A program made the translations under genes and the position numbers. A stretch of DNA of 64,000 nucleotides from Methylosinus sp. LW4 (GTDB lineage: Bacteria > Pseudomonadota > Alphaproteobacteria > Rhizobiales > Beijerinckiaceae): NCBI RefSeq assembly GCF_000379125.1, contig NZ_KB900626.1, forward strand, positions 1,707,748 to 1,771,747, given 5' to 3'. A model generated the notes under the pieces. The model had not been told where the DNA came from. It saw only the letters and a program-made list of their open reading frames with translations, and did not search any database. This document shows positions 1 to 10,759 of this stretch, piece after piece (within the stretch, counting starts at the first letter, position 1; the number at the start of each line of letters is the position of its first letter).

Positions 1-1
1 C

Positions 2-133
2 CAATACGACATGGGCGTCACCTATGTCATCAACGGCCATGATCTGCGCATCACGGCCAATTACGCCATCAACCAATTCACCGCGCGCAAGGACATCGAC
101 AAGTTCATCCTCGGCCTTCAGGTCCAGTTCTGA
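2..133 (+). CDS. outer-membrane porin, C-terminal fragment
   Basis: The reading frame is open from the window edge to a TGA at 131-133 and encodes 43 residues. The last strands alternate polar and hydrophobic residues and the protein ends in LGLQVQF, a terminal Phe typical of outer-membrane beta-barrels recognised by the Bam complex. It lies 37 bp upstream of urtA on the same strand. Porins of the FmdC/phosphate-selective (OprP-like) type often precede urea or short-chain amide ABC transporters, so it probably supplies the outer-membrane route for urea. The family assignment rests on context and the barrel end only. Confidence 0.6.
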   Translation, partial: QYDMGVTYVINGHDLRITANYAINQFTARKDIDKFILGLQVQF

Positions 134-170
134 CCGCGGCGGGATCCTATTCGATCTGGGAGAGAGACGA

Positions 171-1445
171 ATGAAACGTAGAGTTATGGTGAAGAGCCTC
201 GGCATGCTCGCCGCAGGCGCGTTGCTCGCGTCGACCGCGCTGGTTCCGGCGCGCGCGGAAGATAAGGGACCGATCAAGGTCGGCATTCTGCATTCTCTCT
301 CCGGCACCATGGCCATCAGCGAAACCGTGCTCAAGGACACGGCGCTGATGGCGATAGAGGAGATCAACGCCAAGGGCGGCGTGCTCGGCCGCAAGCTCGA
401 GCCCGTCGTCGTCGATCCGGCCTCCAACTGGCCGCTCTTCGCTGAAAAGGCGCGCCAGCTGCTCGCCACCGACAAGGTCGCCGTCGTTTTCGGCTGCTGG
501 ACCTCGGTGTCGCGCAAATCCGTTCTGCCCGTGTTCAAGGAGCTGAACGGCCTCTTGTTCTATCCGGTGCAATATGAGGGCGAGGAGCTCGAGAAGAACG
601 TCTTCTACACGGGCGCCGCGCCGAACCAGCAGGCCATTCCCGCGGTCGAATATCTGATGAGCAAGGCGGGCGGCGGCGCCAAACGCTTCGTGCTGCTCGG
701 CACCGATTACGTCTATCCGCGCACGACCAATAAGATTCTGCGCGCCTTCCTCCATTCCAAGGGCGTCGCCGACGCCGACATAATGGAGGAATACACGCCC
801 TTCGGTCACAGCGATTATCAGACGATCGTCGCCAACATCAAGAAATTCGCCTCCGGCGGCAAGACGGCGGTGGTCTCCACGATCAATGGCGACTCCAACG
901 TGCCTTTCTACAAGGAGCTGGGCAACGCCGGGCTCAAGGCGACGGAAGTTCCTGTCGTCGCCTTCTCGGTCGGCGAGGAGGAGCTGCGCGGCGTCGACGC
1001 CAAGCCGCTCGTCGGCCATCTCGCGGCGTGGAATTATTTCATGTCGCTGAAGAACCCCGCCAATACGGAGTTCAAGAAGAAATGGGCCGCCTACGCCAAG
1101 GCGCATGGCGTCGCCAACGCCGACAAGCCGCTCACCAATGATCCGATGGAGGCCACTTACATCGGCGTCAATCTGTGGAAGCAGGCGGTCGAGAAGGCCA
1201 AGACCACCGATGTCGACAAGGTGATCGCCGCCGTCGGCGGTCAGAAGCTCGAGGCCCCATCGGGCTTCACCGCCGAGATGGATGCGAAGAACCACCATCT
1301 CCACAAGCCGGTGTTCATCGGCGAGGTGAAGGCGGACGGCCAGTTCAATGTCGTGTGGAAGACGCAAGGCCCGGTGCGCGCGCAGCCCTGGAGCCCCTTC
1401 ATTCCCGGCAATGACAAGAAAAAGGACGAGCCGGACACGCATTGA
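171..1445 (+). CDS. urtA: urea ABC transporter substrate-binding protein
   Basis: This is a periplasmic urea-binding protein of 424 residues, the usual UrtA length. It starts with a basic segment (MKRRVMVKSLG), a hydrophobic stretch and an ARA-E cleavage site near residue 33, so it is exported. The mature protein begins IKVGILHSLSGTMAISE, the type I amide/branched-chain amino acid binding fold, and contains the UrtA-like stretch FGCWTSVSRKSVLPVF. The chosen ATG at 171 follows a GGGAGAGAG ribosome binding site; the frame is open further upstream but overlaps the porin gene. It is first in urtABCDE. A strong hairpin follows, which may let this gene be expressed above the permease genes. Confidence 0.96.
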   Translation: MKRRVMVKSLGMLAAGALLASTALVPARAEDKGPIKVGILHSLSGTMAISETVLKDTALMAIEEINAKGGVLGRKLEPVVVDPASNWPLFAEKARQLLATDKVAVVFGCWTSVSRKSVLPVFKELNGLLFYPVQYEGEELEKNVFYTGAAPNQQAIPAVEYLMSKAGGGAKRFVLLGTDYVYPRTTNKILRAFLHSKGVADADIMEEYTPFGHSDYQTIVANIKKFASGGKTAVVSTINGDSNVPFYKELGNAGLKATEVPVVAFSVGEEELRGVDAKPLVGHLAAWNYFMSLKNPANTEFKKKWAAYAKAHGVANADKPLTNDPMEATYIGVNLWKQAVEKAKTTDVDKVIAAVGGQKLEAPSGFTAEMDAKNHHLHKPVFIGEVKADGQFNVVWKTQGPVRAQPWSPFIPGNDKKKDEPDTH

Positions 1446-1454
1446 CAAGACTGG

Positions 1455-1481
1455 CGGGCGGCCCGGCGATCGGGCCGCCCG
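1455..1481 (+). terminator. intercistronic hairpin between urtA and urtB
   Basis: A perfect 11-bp G/C stem (1455-1465 with 1471-1481) encloses a 5-nt loop just after the urtA stop. There is no T-run, so it is more likely an mRNA-stabilising or partial-attenuation hairpin than a full terminator. Such hairpins are common after binding-protein genes, where excess binding protein over permease is wanted. Confidence 0.6.
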
Positions 1482-1509
1482 ATGCGGCTTTGAATGGGAG
1501 CGTTGACAC

Positions 1510-3087
1510 TTGCGTATGCTCAGACTGATCGTCGGCCTGCTGCTGGCGATGTCCGTCGCGCCGGCCATGGCGCTCGACCGCGAGACCATCGCCCAGCTGA
1601 CCGGCGGCGATCCCGACGAGCAGCACAAGGCGCTCGACGCCGCCGCCGCGCGCGGCGATCTCTCCGCCATCCCCTTTCTGCGCGATCTCCTCGCCGACCG
1701 CGTGAAGCTCTCCGGCGACAAGGCGTTCATCGTCGATGACGACAAGGCCGTGGACGCGCTGGAGCGCACGCCCGCCGAGCTTCCCGCCGACGCAGAGGAC
1801 GCGTCGACCAGCAATAGCCTGCGTCTCGCGATCGAGGAGACGATCGCGCTGATCGAGCTCGCTTCGCCCGATCACGCCGCCCGCCTCGAGGCGGTGAAGC
1901 GGCTGCAGAGCGCCGAGCTCGACGAGAGCCGCGTCTCGCTGCTCGCCAAAGCAGAGCAAAAGGAGCGCGACGCCAGCGTGCGCGACGCACTGCGCCAGAT
2001 GCGCGCGCTCGGCGAGCTGCAGAGCGCCGATCGCGTGCAGCGCCTCTCCGCCGCGCAGGCGCTGCGCACCACCATCTCCGGCCGCGTGCGCGAGGCGCTG
2101 AAGACGCGCCTCGCCACGGAGGAAGACGGCGAAGTGCGCGTGGCGCTGACGCGCTCGCTGCGCAATGTCGAGTCGAGCCTCGCCATCGGCGACAATCTCG
2201 GCGTCGTCTTTTCCGGCCTCAGCCTCGGCAGCATATTGCTGCTCGCCGCGCTCGGCCTCGCCATCACTTACGGGCTGATGGGCGTCATCAATATGGCCCA
2301 TGGCGAGATGATGATGATCGGCGCCTATGCGACCTATGTCGTGCAAAATCTCTTCCGCGCGCATCTGCCCGATTATTTCCAATGGTATCTCGCCGCCGCC
2401 GCGCCGGTCGCCTTCCTCGTCGCCGCTCTCGTCGGCGTCGCCATAGAGCGCACGGTGATCCGCTTTCTCTATGGCCGCGCGCTGGAGACATTGCTCGCCA
2501 CCTGGGGCGTCAGCCTCATATTGATGCAGGCGGTGCGCAGCCTGTTCGGCGCGCAGAATGTGCAGGTGGAAAACCCCGCCTGGATGTCCGGCCGCGTCTT
2601 CGTCACCGACAATCTCGAGCTTCCCTATAATCGCATCGTCATACTGATCTTCTCGGTCGGCGTGCTGCTGCTGGTCTCCTTCCTGCTCGCGCGCACGCGC
2701 CTCGGCCTCTTCGTGCGCGCTGTCACGCAGAATCGCGGCATGGCGCGCTGCGTCGGCGTCGATTCCGCGCGCATCGACACAATGGCCTTCGCGCTCGGCT
2801 CCGGCCTCGCAGGCCTCGCGGGCGTGGCGCTGTCGCAGGTCGGCAATGTCGGGCCCGATCTCGGCCAGCATTATATCGTCGACAGCTTCATGGTCGTGGT
2901 GCTCGGCGGCGTCGGCCAGCTCGCGGGCGCCGTCTACGCCGCGCTCGGATTGGGCGTCGCCGGCAAGATTCTCGAGAATATGGCGGGCGCCGTCCTCGCG
3001 GAGATCGCTCTGCTGATCTTCATCGTCGTCTTCATACAAAAGCGTCCGCAGGGCCTGTTCGCGCTCGGCGGCCGGCAGGCCGATTGA
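1510..3087 (+). CDS. urtB: urea ABC transporter permease UrtB
   Basis: This inner-membrane permease (525 residues) pairs with UrtC to form the urea channel. The N-terminal ~220 residues are a signal-like segment followed by an Ala/Leu/Arg-rich helical repeat region typical of Gram-negative UrtB. The rest is the LivH-type domain with many membrane helices and the stretch GVINMAHGEMMMIGAY. The TTG at 1510 is preceded by GGGAG at 9 nt; an ATG at 1516 is the alternative. It lies between urtA and urtC on the same strand. Confidence 0.95.
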   Translation: MRMLRLIVGLLLAMSVAPAMALDRETIAQLTGGDPDEQHKALDAAAARGDLSAIPFLRDLLADRVKLSGDKAFIVDDDKAVDALERTPAELPADAEDASTSNSLRLAIEETIALIELASPDHAARLEAVKRLQSAELDESRVSLLAKAEQKERDASVRDALRQMRALGELQSADRVQRLSAAQALRTTISGRVREALKTRLATEEDGEVRVALTRSLRNVESSLAIGDNLGVVFSGLSLGSILLLAALGLAITYGLMGVINMAHGEMMMIGAYATYVVQNLFRAHLPDYFQWYLAAAAPVAFLVAALVGVAIERTVIRFLYGRALETLLATWGVSLILMQAVRSLFGAQNVQVENPAWMSGRVFVTDNLELPYNRIVILIFSVGVLLLVSFLLARTRLGLFVRAVTQNRGMARCVGVDSARIDTMAFALGSGLAGLAGVALSQVGNVGPDLGQHYIVDSFMVVVLGGVGQLAGAVYAALGLGVAGKILENMAGAVLAEIALLIFIVVFIQKRPQGLFALGGRQAD

Positions 3088-3096
3088 GTTAAAAGC

Positions 3097-4218
3097 ATGC
3101 TCTACATCCCCCCTGCCCCATCGCTCGCCACGCGGCTCTTCGGCCTCAGCGGCTGGCTCGGCTTTGCAGCCGCCGCGCTCGCGATCTTCGTCGCCGCGCC
3201 GCTCGCCAATCTCGTCGCGCCGGAGGGCTCCCTCCTCCATCTCTCCGACGCTTCGATCGCGCTCATCGGCAAGCTCTTTTGCTACGCCATGCTGGCGCTG
3301 GCCATGGATCTCGTCTGGGGCTACGCCGGAATCCTCAGCCTCGGCCATGGCATATTCTTCGCGCTCGGCGGCTACGCCTTCGGCATGTATCTGATGCGCC
3401 AGATCGGCCAGGACGGCAGCTATCATTCCGATCTGCCCGACTTCATGGTCTTTCTCGATTGGAAGGCCTATCCCTGGTTCTGGTCCTTCACCGATCATTT
3501 CGCCTATTCCGCCGCGCTCGCCATTCTCGCGCCGGCGACGCTCGCCTTCGTCTTCGGCTATTTCGCCTTTCGCTCGCGCATTAAGGGCGTCTATTTCTCC
3601 ATCATCACCCAGGCGCTCACCTATGCGATGATGCTGCTGTTCTTCCGCAACGAGACAGGCTTCGGCGGCAATAACGGCTTCACCGATTTCAAGCGCATAT
3701 TGGATTATCCGCTGGCGACGCCGGGAACGCGCATGATCCTCTTCACATTGACCGGGGCCTTTCTTCTCGCGCTCATTCTCGTCTCGCGCTTTCTCGTCTC
3801 CAGCAAATTCGGCCGCGTGCTCACGGCGATCCGCGAGGCGGAGAGCCGCGTGATGTTCTGCGGCTATGACACGCTCTCCTACAAGCTCGCGATCTGGACC
3901 TTCTCGGCCGCGATCTGCGGACTGGCCGGCGCGCTCTATGTGCCGCAGGTCGGCATCATCAATCCGAGCGAAATGTCGCCGGCCGCCTCGATCGAGATCG
4001 CCATATGGGCGGCGGTCGGCGGGCGCGGCACGCTGATCGGCCCGCTCATCGGCGCCTTTATCGTCAATGGCGCAAAGAGCTTCTTCACCGCCGCCATTCC
4101 CGAATATTGGCTGTTCTTCTTAGGACTCCTCTTCGTGCTCGTCACTCTGCTGCTGCCCAAGGGCGTCATCGGCCTCCTCGACACGCTGGCCTCCTTCCGC
4201 AAGGAGCGCGCGCGATGA
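3097..4218 (+). CDS. urtC: urea ABC transporter permease UrtC
   Basis: This is the second inner-membrane permease (373 residues, LivM type), with about eight to ten hydrophobic helices. The family stretch ALAMDLVWGYAGILSLGHG lies near residue 68 and WAAVGGRGTLIGPLIGAF near residue 303. It starts 9 nt after urtB. Its stop overlaps the urtD start by 4 nt (ATGA), indicating translational coupling of channel and ATPase. Confidence 0.95.
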   Translation: MLYIPPAPSLATRLFGLSGWLGFAAAALAIFVAAPLANLVAPEGSLLHLSDASIALIGKLFCYAMLALAMDLVWGYAGILSLGHGIFFALGGYAFGMYLMRQIGQDGSYHSDLPDFMVFLDWKAYPWFWSFTDHFAYSAALAILAPATLAFVFGYFAFRSRIKGVYFSIITQALTYAMMLLFFRNETGFGGNNGFTDFKRILDYPLATPGTRMILFTLTGAFLLALILVSRFLVSSKFGRVLTAIREAESRVMFCGYDTLSYKLAIWTFSAAICGLAGALYVPQVGIINPSEMSPAASIEIAIWAAVGGRGTLIGPLIGAFIVNGAKSFFTAAIPEYWLFFLGLLFVLVTLLLPKGVIGLLDTLASFRKERAR

Positions 4219-4976
4219 TCGGCGAGCCGGATATCTCCAGCGGCGTCGCGCTCTATCTCGACGATGTGCAGGTCACTTTCGACGGCTATCGCGCGCTGCG
4301 CGGACTCTCTCTGTCGATCGACACGGGCGAGCTGCGCTGCATCATCGGCCCCAATGGCGCCGGCAAGACGACGATGATGGACGTCATCACCGGCAAGACG
4401 CGGCCGGATGTGGGAACCGTCTATTTCGGCCGCTCGCTCGATCTCACCAAGATGAACGAGCCGCAGATCGCCGCCGCCGGCATAGGCCGCAAGTTCCAAA
4501 AGCCGACCGTGTTCGAGCATCTGACCGTGTTCGAGAATCTCGAGCTCGCGATAAAGGCCGACAAGAGCGTGCGCGCCTCGCTGTTTCGCCGCATCAGCGG
4601 CGAGCAGATCGACCGCATCAGCGAATTGCTGGAGACGGTGGAACTCGCCGACATGGCCAAGGAGCGCGCCGGCCTGCTCTCGCATGGGCAGAAGCAATGG
4701 CTGGAGATCGGCATGCTGCTCGCGCAGCGCCCGCTGCTGCTGCTGCTCGACGAGCCGGTCGCCGGCATGACCGATCACGAGACGAAGCGCACGGCCGAGC
4801 TGCTGCTGACGCTCGCGGGAAAGCATTCGATCATGGTGGTGGAGCACGATATGGAGTTCGTCGGCGCCATAGCGCGCAAGGTGACGGTGCTGCACGAAGG
4901 CGCCGTGCTCGCCGAAGGCCCGCTCAGCGAGGTGCAGAGCGACGAGCGCGTCATCGAAGTCTATCTGGGGCGCTAG
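4215..4976 (+). CDS. urtD: urea ABC transporter ATP-binding protein UrtD
   Basis: This cytoplasmic ATPase of 253 residues is of the LivG type. Walker A is GPNGAGKTT (about residue 45), the signature is LSHGQKQWLEIGMLL, Walker B is LLLLLDEPVAGM and the switch is VVEHDMEFV. The ATG at 4215 overlaps the urtC stop. The frame remains open far upstream, but that extension lies inside urtC and lacks a ribosome binding site. It forms the ATPase dimer with UrtE. Confidence 0.95.
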   Translation: MIGEPDISSGVALYLDDVQVTFDGYRALRGLSLSIDTGELRCIIGPNGAGKTTMMDVITGKTRPDVGTVYFGRSLDLTKMNEPQIAAAGIGRKFQKPTVFEHLTVFENLELAIKADKSVRASLFRRISGEQIDRISELLETVELADMAKERAGLLSHGQKQWLEIGMLLAQRPLLLLLDEPVAGMTDHETKRTAELLLTLAGKHSIMVVEHDMEFVGAIARKVTVLHEGAVLAEGPLSEVQSDERVIEVYLGR

Positions 4977-4980
4977 GAAC

Positions 4981-5679
4981 ATGCTCGAAGTCAGCGGCCT
5001 CCATCAATATTACGGCAGCAGCCATATTCTGCGCGACGTCTCCTTCACCGCGCCCAAAGGCGCCTGCACCGTGCTGCTCGGGCGCAATGGCGTCGGCAAG
5101 ACGACGCTGCTGCGCAGCATAATGGGCGTCACGCCGATCCGCGGCGGCGCCATCAGATTCGATGGCGAGGACATCTCCAAGCTCTCGCCCGATCGGCGCG
5201 CGGCGCGCGGCGTCGCCTATGTGCCGCAGGGCCGCGAGATTTTCTCCCGTCTCACAGTGGAGGAAAATCTGCTGATGGGCATGGCGACAAAGCCGGCGCG
5301 AAAGGCCGCCAGAGTGCCGAGCGAGATTTATGAGATGTTCCCGGTGCTGAAGGAGATGCTGCGTCGCCGTGGCGGCGATCTTTCGGGCGGGCAGCAGCAG
5401 CAGCTCGCCATCGCCCGCGCGCTCGTCTCTGATCCCAAGCTCATCATTCTCGACGAGCCGACCGAGGGAATTCAGCCCTCCATCATCAAGCTCATCGGCG
5501 AGGTGATAAAGGGCTTGAGCAGGCGCGGCGATCTCGCCATTCTGCTCGTCGAGCAATATTATGACTTCGGCCGCGAGCTGGCGGACCATTACATGGTCAT
5601 GTCGCGCGGGCAGATCGTCAAGCAAGGTCTCGGAGCCGATATGGACAAGGACAACATCAGGGATTTCGTGGCGTTGTGA
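4981..5679 (+). CDS. urtE: urea ABC transporter ATP-binding protein UrtE
   Basis: This LivF-type ATPase has 232 residues. Walker A is GRNGVGKTT, the signature is LSGGQQQQLAIARAL, and Walker B is LIILDEPTEGIQPSI, a version characteristic of UrtE. It begins 4 nt after urtD and its stop overlaps the GTG of ureD. Transporter and urease are therefore read as one continuous operon, coupling urea import to hydrolysis. Confidence 0.95.
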   Translation: MLEVSGLHQYYGSSHILRDVSFTAPKGACTVLLGRNGVGKTTLLRSIMGVTPIRGGAIRFDGEDISKLSPDRRAARGVAYVPQGREIFSRLTVEENLLMGMATKPARKAARVPSEIYEMFPVLKEMLRRRGGDLSGGQQQQLAIARALVSDPKLIILDEPTEGIQPSIIKLIGEVIKGLSRRGDLAILLVEQYYDFGRELADHYMVMSRGQIVKQGLGADMDKDNIRDFVAL

Positions 5680-6488
5680 ACGGTCCTCAACGCGCGAGGG
5701 GCCGAATAGAATTGCGCTATGCGCAAGTTCAGGGAGCGAGCCGGTTGCGACATCTGGCGCAGGAGGCGCCGCTGAGGGCGCTGTTTCCCGCCGTCGAGCC
5801 TCATGAGGCGCCCGAGGCGGCAATCGTCAACACCGGCGGCGGAGTCGTCGGCGGCGATCGCTATGCGCTGGACATAGAGATCGAGGCAGGCGCCGCCTTG
5901 ACGGTCACGACGCCGGCGGCCGAGAAAATCTATCGCTCCGCCGGCGAGGACGCCGAGATCGTCACGCATCTGCGCTGCGGCGCGGATGCGCGGCTGGAAT
6001 GGCTGCCGCAGGAGACGATCCTCTTCGACGGCGCGCGGCTACGCCGACGCATCGACATAGAGCTCGCGCCGAGCGCGCGCTTTCTCGGCGTCGAGACCAT
6101 TCTTTTCGGCCGCCGCGCGAGCGGCGAATGGCTGAGCCATGGCGCGCTGCGCGACGCCTGGATGCTCCGCATCGACGGACGGCCGGTGTGGGCCGACGCC
6201 ATCGGCCTCGAGGGCGACATCGCCGCGCATCGAGCCGCGCCTTTCGGAATTAGAGACGCCGCCGGCTATGCGACGATCGTCGTCGCCGGGCCGACTATCG
6301 CAGACTTGCTGCCGCTGGCGCGCCATTGCGCGGCCGGCGCCGCGAGCCTCGTCAATGGAATCCTGCTGCTGCGCTTCCTCGAAGATGATGCGTCGCGGCT
6401 GCGCCTCATGCTCGTCGAGGCGCTGACGGCGCTGCGGCCTCTCGCGACGGGCGGGCGCGGCGGCGCGCCGCGCCTGTGGATGAATTGA
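5676..6488 (+). CDS. ureD: urease accessory protein UreD
   Basis: UreD (270 residues) binds the urease apoprotein and, with UreF and UreG, delivers nickel and CO2 to the active site. The family stretch NTGGGVVGGDRYALDIEIEA lies near residue 50, followed by TTPAAEKIYRS and LEWLPQETILFDGA, all typical of UreD. The GTG start at 5676 overlaps the urtE stop (GTGA). It is separated from ureA by a palindromic intergenic repeat, the only real gap within the urease cluster. Confidence 0.94.
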   Translation: MNGPQRARGRIELRYAQVQGASRLRHLAQEAPLRALFPAVEPHEAPEAAIVNTGGGVVGGDRYALDIEIEAGAALTVTTPAAEKIYRSAGEDAEIVTHLRCGADARLEWLPQETILFDGARLRRRIDIELAPSARFLGVETILFGRRASGEWLSHGALRDAWMLRIDGRPVWADAIGLEGDIAAHRAAPFGIRDAAGYATIVVAGPTIADLLPLARHCAAGAASLVNGILLLRFLEDDASRLRLMLVEALTALRPLATGGRGGAPRLWMN

Positions 6489-6505
6489 AAAGCCGCGCCG
6501 GGAAT

Positions 6506-6566
6506 GCGAGCCTGAAGGCTCGCGGTCCGGGCCGCGGGTCCTTGGACCGCGAGCCTGAAGGCTCGC
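6506..6566. repeat. paired palindromic repeat between ureD and ureA
   Basis: An 18-nt palindrome with two 7-nt arms around TGAA (6506-6523) is repeated exactly at 6549-6566. The two copies bracket a further inverted pair, GGTCC (6524-6528) and GGACC (6544-6548). The RNA can fold into two short hairpins or one long stem. It resembles a REP-type dispersed intergenic repeat and may modulate ureA expression relative to ureD. Confidence 0.7.
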
Positions 6567-6595
6567 TCTTTAGATAGGCTGATGGGAGGACGCGC

Positions 6596-6898
6596 ATGCA
6601 TCTGACGCCGCGCGAAAAAGACAAGCTGCTCGTCGCCGTGGCGGCGATGGTGGCGCGCCGGCGCCTCGAGCGCGGCGCCAAGCTCAACTATCCAGAGGCG
6701 GTCGCGCTCATCACCGATTTCGTCGTCGAAGGCGCGCGCGACGGACGTTCGGTGGCGGAGCTGCGCACGCAGGGCGCCAGCGTGCTGACGCGCGAGCAGG
6801 TGATGGAGGGAGTGGCCGAAATGATCGAGGCGGTGCAGGTGGAGGCGACCTTCCCGGATGGCGTGAAGCTCGTCACCGTTCACGAGCCGATCCGATGA
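6596..6898 (+). CDS. ureA: urease subunit gamma
   Basis: This structural subunit has 100 residues, the normal length of UreA. The typical start [11 protein letters not shown] and the family stretches [13 protein letters not shown] and [14 protein letters not shown] are present. The ATG at 6596 has GGGAGGA 7 nt upstream, the strongest ribosome binding site in the cluster. It ends in an ATGA overlap with ureB. Confidence 0.97.
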   Translation: MHLTPREKDKLLVAVAAMVARRRLERGAKLNYPEAVALITDFVVEGARDGRSVAELRTQGASVLTREQVMEGVAEMIEAVQVEATFPDGVKLVTVHEPIR

Positions 6899-7207
6899 TA
6901 CCCGGCGAGATCATTCCCGCCGAGGGCGAGATCACCCTCAACGAAGGCCGCGCCACCATCTCGCTCGCCGTCGCCAATACGGGCGATCGGCCGATTCAGG
7001 TCGGCTCGCATTATCATTTCGGCGAGACCAATAGCGCGCTGCAATTCGATCGCGCCAAGGCGCGCGGCATGCGGCTCGACATTCCGGCCGGCTCGGCCGT
7101 GCGCTTCGAGCCGGGACAAACGCGCATCGTCACGCTGGTTGCTTATGCCGGCGAGCGCGCGGTCTATGGATTCAATGGCGCGGTGATGGGGCCTCTGGAG
7201 GCGCGAG

Positions 7208-7218
<11 letters not shown>
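6895..7218 (+). CDS. ureB: urease subunit beta
   Basis: UreB has 107 residues and starts [18 protein letters not shown], with [11 protein letters not shown] near residue 40 as in other beta subunits. It overlaps ureA by 4 nt and ureC by 11 nt, giving tight stoichiometric coupling of the three structural subunits. Confidence 0.97.
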
Positions 7219-8920
<1,702 letters not shown>

Positions 8921-8930
8921 GAGGGTGACG

Positions 8931-9437
8931 ATGCGTGCAGCGAGCAGGCTCCCTGCAGGAAGCTGGGACAAAGGGCGAGAGCGCGGGACGGCGACGCTGG
9001 ATTGGGACGAGCGTCATCGCCGTCGCCGCAGCCTGACAAGCGATCAGGGCGAGACGTTCCTGCTCGATCTCGCCGAGGCTGCGCGGCTCGGCGAGGGCGA
9101 CGGGCTCGCGCTCGAGGACGGCTCGGTGATCCGCGTCGTCGCCAAGCCGGAGCCGGTTCTGGTGATAGAAGCGGGAACGGCGGGCCTCGCACGGCTCGCC
9201 TATCATCTCGGCAATCGCCATCTCGCCATTCAGATTTTCGCCGATCGGCTCGTCATTCGGGAGGATTCCGTCATCGCCGACATGGTCGAAGGCTTGGGCG
9301 GAGTCGTCACGCGGATCGACCTGCCCTTCGATGCGGAGAATGGCGCCTATGGCGGGCATTCCGCGCATGGCCACGATCATCATAATCACGATCATCATCG
9401 CCATGACCATCACGCGCACGACCATGGACATGGCTGA
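8931..9437 (+). CDS. ureE: urease accessory protein UreE (nickel chaperone), His-rich tail
   Basis: UreE (168 residues) carries nickel to the UreDFG complex. The N-terminal domain contains TLDWDERHRRRRSL and LTSDQGETFLLDLAEAARL, and the metal-binding domain contains the conserved HLGNRHLAIQ. The last ~24 residues are a His/Asp-rich tail with at least twelve His. The ATG at 8931 has GAGAGGG upstream at proper spacing; a GTG at 8925 is in frame but would overlap that site. The tail-coding DNA overlaps the start of ureF. Confidence 0.95.
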   Translation: MRAASRLPAGSWDKGRERGTATLDWDERHRRRRSLTSDQGETFLLDLAEAARLGEGDGLALEDGSVIRVVAKPEPVLVIEAGTAGLARLAYHLGNRHLAIQIFADRLVIREDSVIADMVEGLGGVVTRIDLPFDAENGAYGGHSAHGHDHHNHDHHRHDHHAHDHGHG

Positions 9438-10106
9438 GCCGCGCGACTGGCTGCTGTCGCTGCTGACGTTCCTGTCGCCGGCCTATCCTGTCGGCGGCTT
9501 CGCCTTCAGCCATGGGCTGGAATGGGCGGTCGAGACTGGCGATCTGCGCGGCCGCGACGGTTTGCAAGCCTATATCGGCGCAACGCTCGAAAAAGGCGGC
9601 GGCTGGTGCGATCTCGTTTTCCTCGCCGCCGCATGGCGGGCCGCGCGCGCCAATGACGCGGACGCGCTGGACGAGATCGCCGATCTTTCCGCCGCCTGGC
9701 GCTCGGGCGCGGAGACGGCGCTGGAGTCGCGCCACCAAGGTGCGGCCTTCGCGCGCGCGACATGCGCCGCTTTTCCCGGCTCGCCGCTCGATGCGCTCGC
9801 CGCACGGCGCGATGGCGAGATCGCCTTTCCCGTCGCCGTCGGCGCGGCGGTCGCAGACGCGCCGCTGGAGGCCGCTCTGCGCGCCTATGCTCACGCCTTC
9901 GCCGCCAATCTCGTCTCGGCCGGCGTGCGGCTCATTCCGCTCGGCCAGACCGATGGGCTGCTGGCGCTCGCCGCGCTCGCGCCTGTCGTCATGCGCGCCG
10001 CACGCGCCGCCGAGACGACGCCGCTCGATAGGCTCGCCACCTCCACCCTGCGCATAGACATCGCGTCCATGCGCCATGAAACGCAATATACGAGGCTGTT
10101 CCGCTC

Positions 10107-10110
<4 letters not shown>
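9424..10110 (+). CDS. ureF: urease accessory protein UreF
   Basis: UreF (228 residues) bridges UreD and UreG in the activation complex. The family stretch [19 protein letters not shown] lies near residue 17 and [16 protein letters not shown] near residue 160. The start is at 9424, or 9430 two codons on, inside the 3' end of ureE; the frame is open further upstream only because it runs through the ureE His repeats. It ends in an ATGA overlap with ureG. Confidence 0.94.
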
Positions 10111-10741
<631 letters not shown>

Positions 10742-10745
<4 letters not shown>

Positions 10746-10759
10746 GGCCGCAGCCTCAC
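10742..10759. terminator. small convergent hairpin at the ureG end
   Basis: GTGAGGC (10742-10748) pairs with GCCTCAC (10753-10759) around a CGCA loop. The hairpin spans both stop codons of the converging genes. It has no T-run on either strand, so it is only a weak terminator candidate. Confidence 0.4.

Noticed and set aside
1399..3498. Long minus-strand open frame antisense to urtB/urtC
   Set aside because: It is a GC-rich shadow frame with low-complexity Arg/Glu/Ala composition; the plus strand encodes clear UrtB and UrtC.
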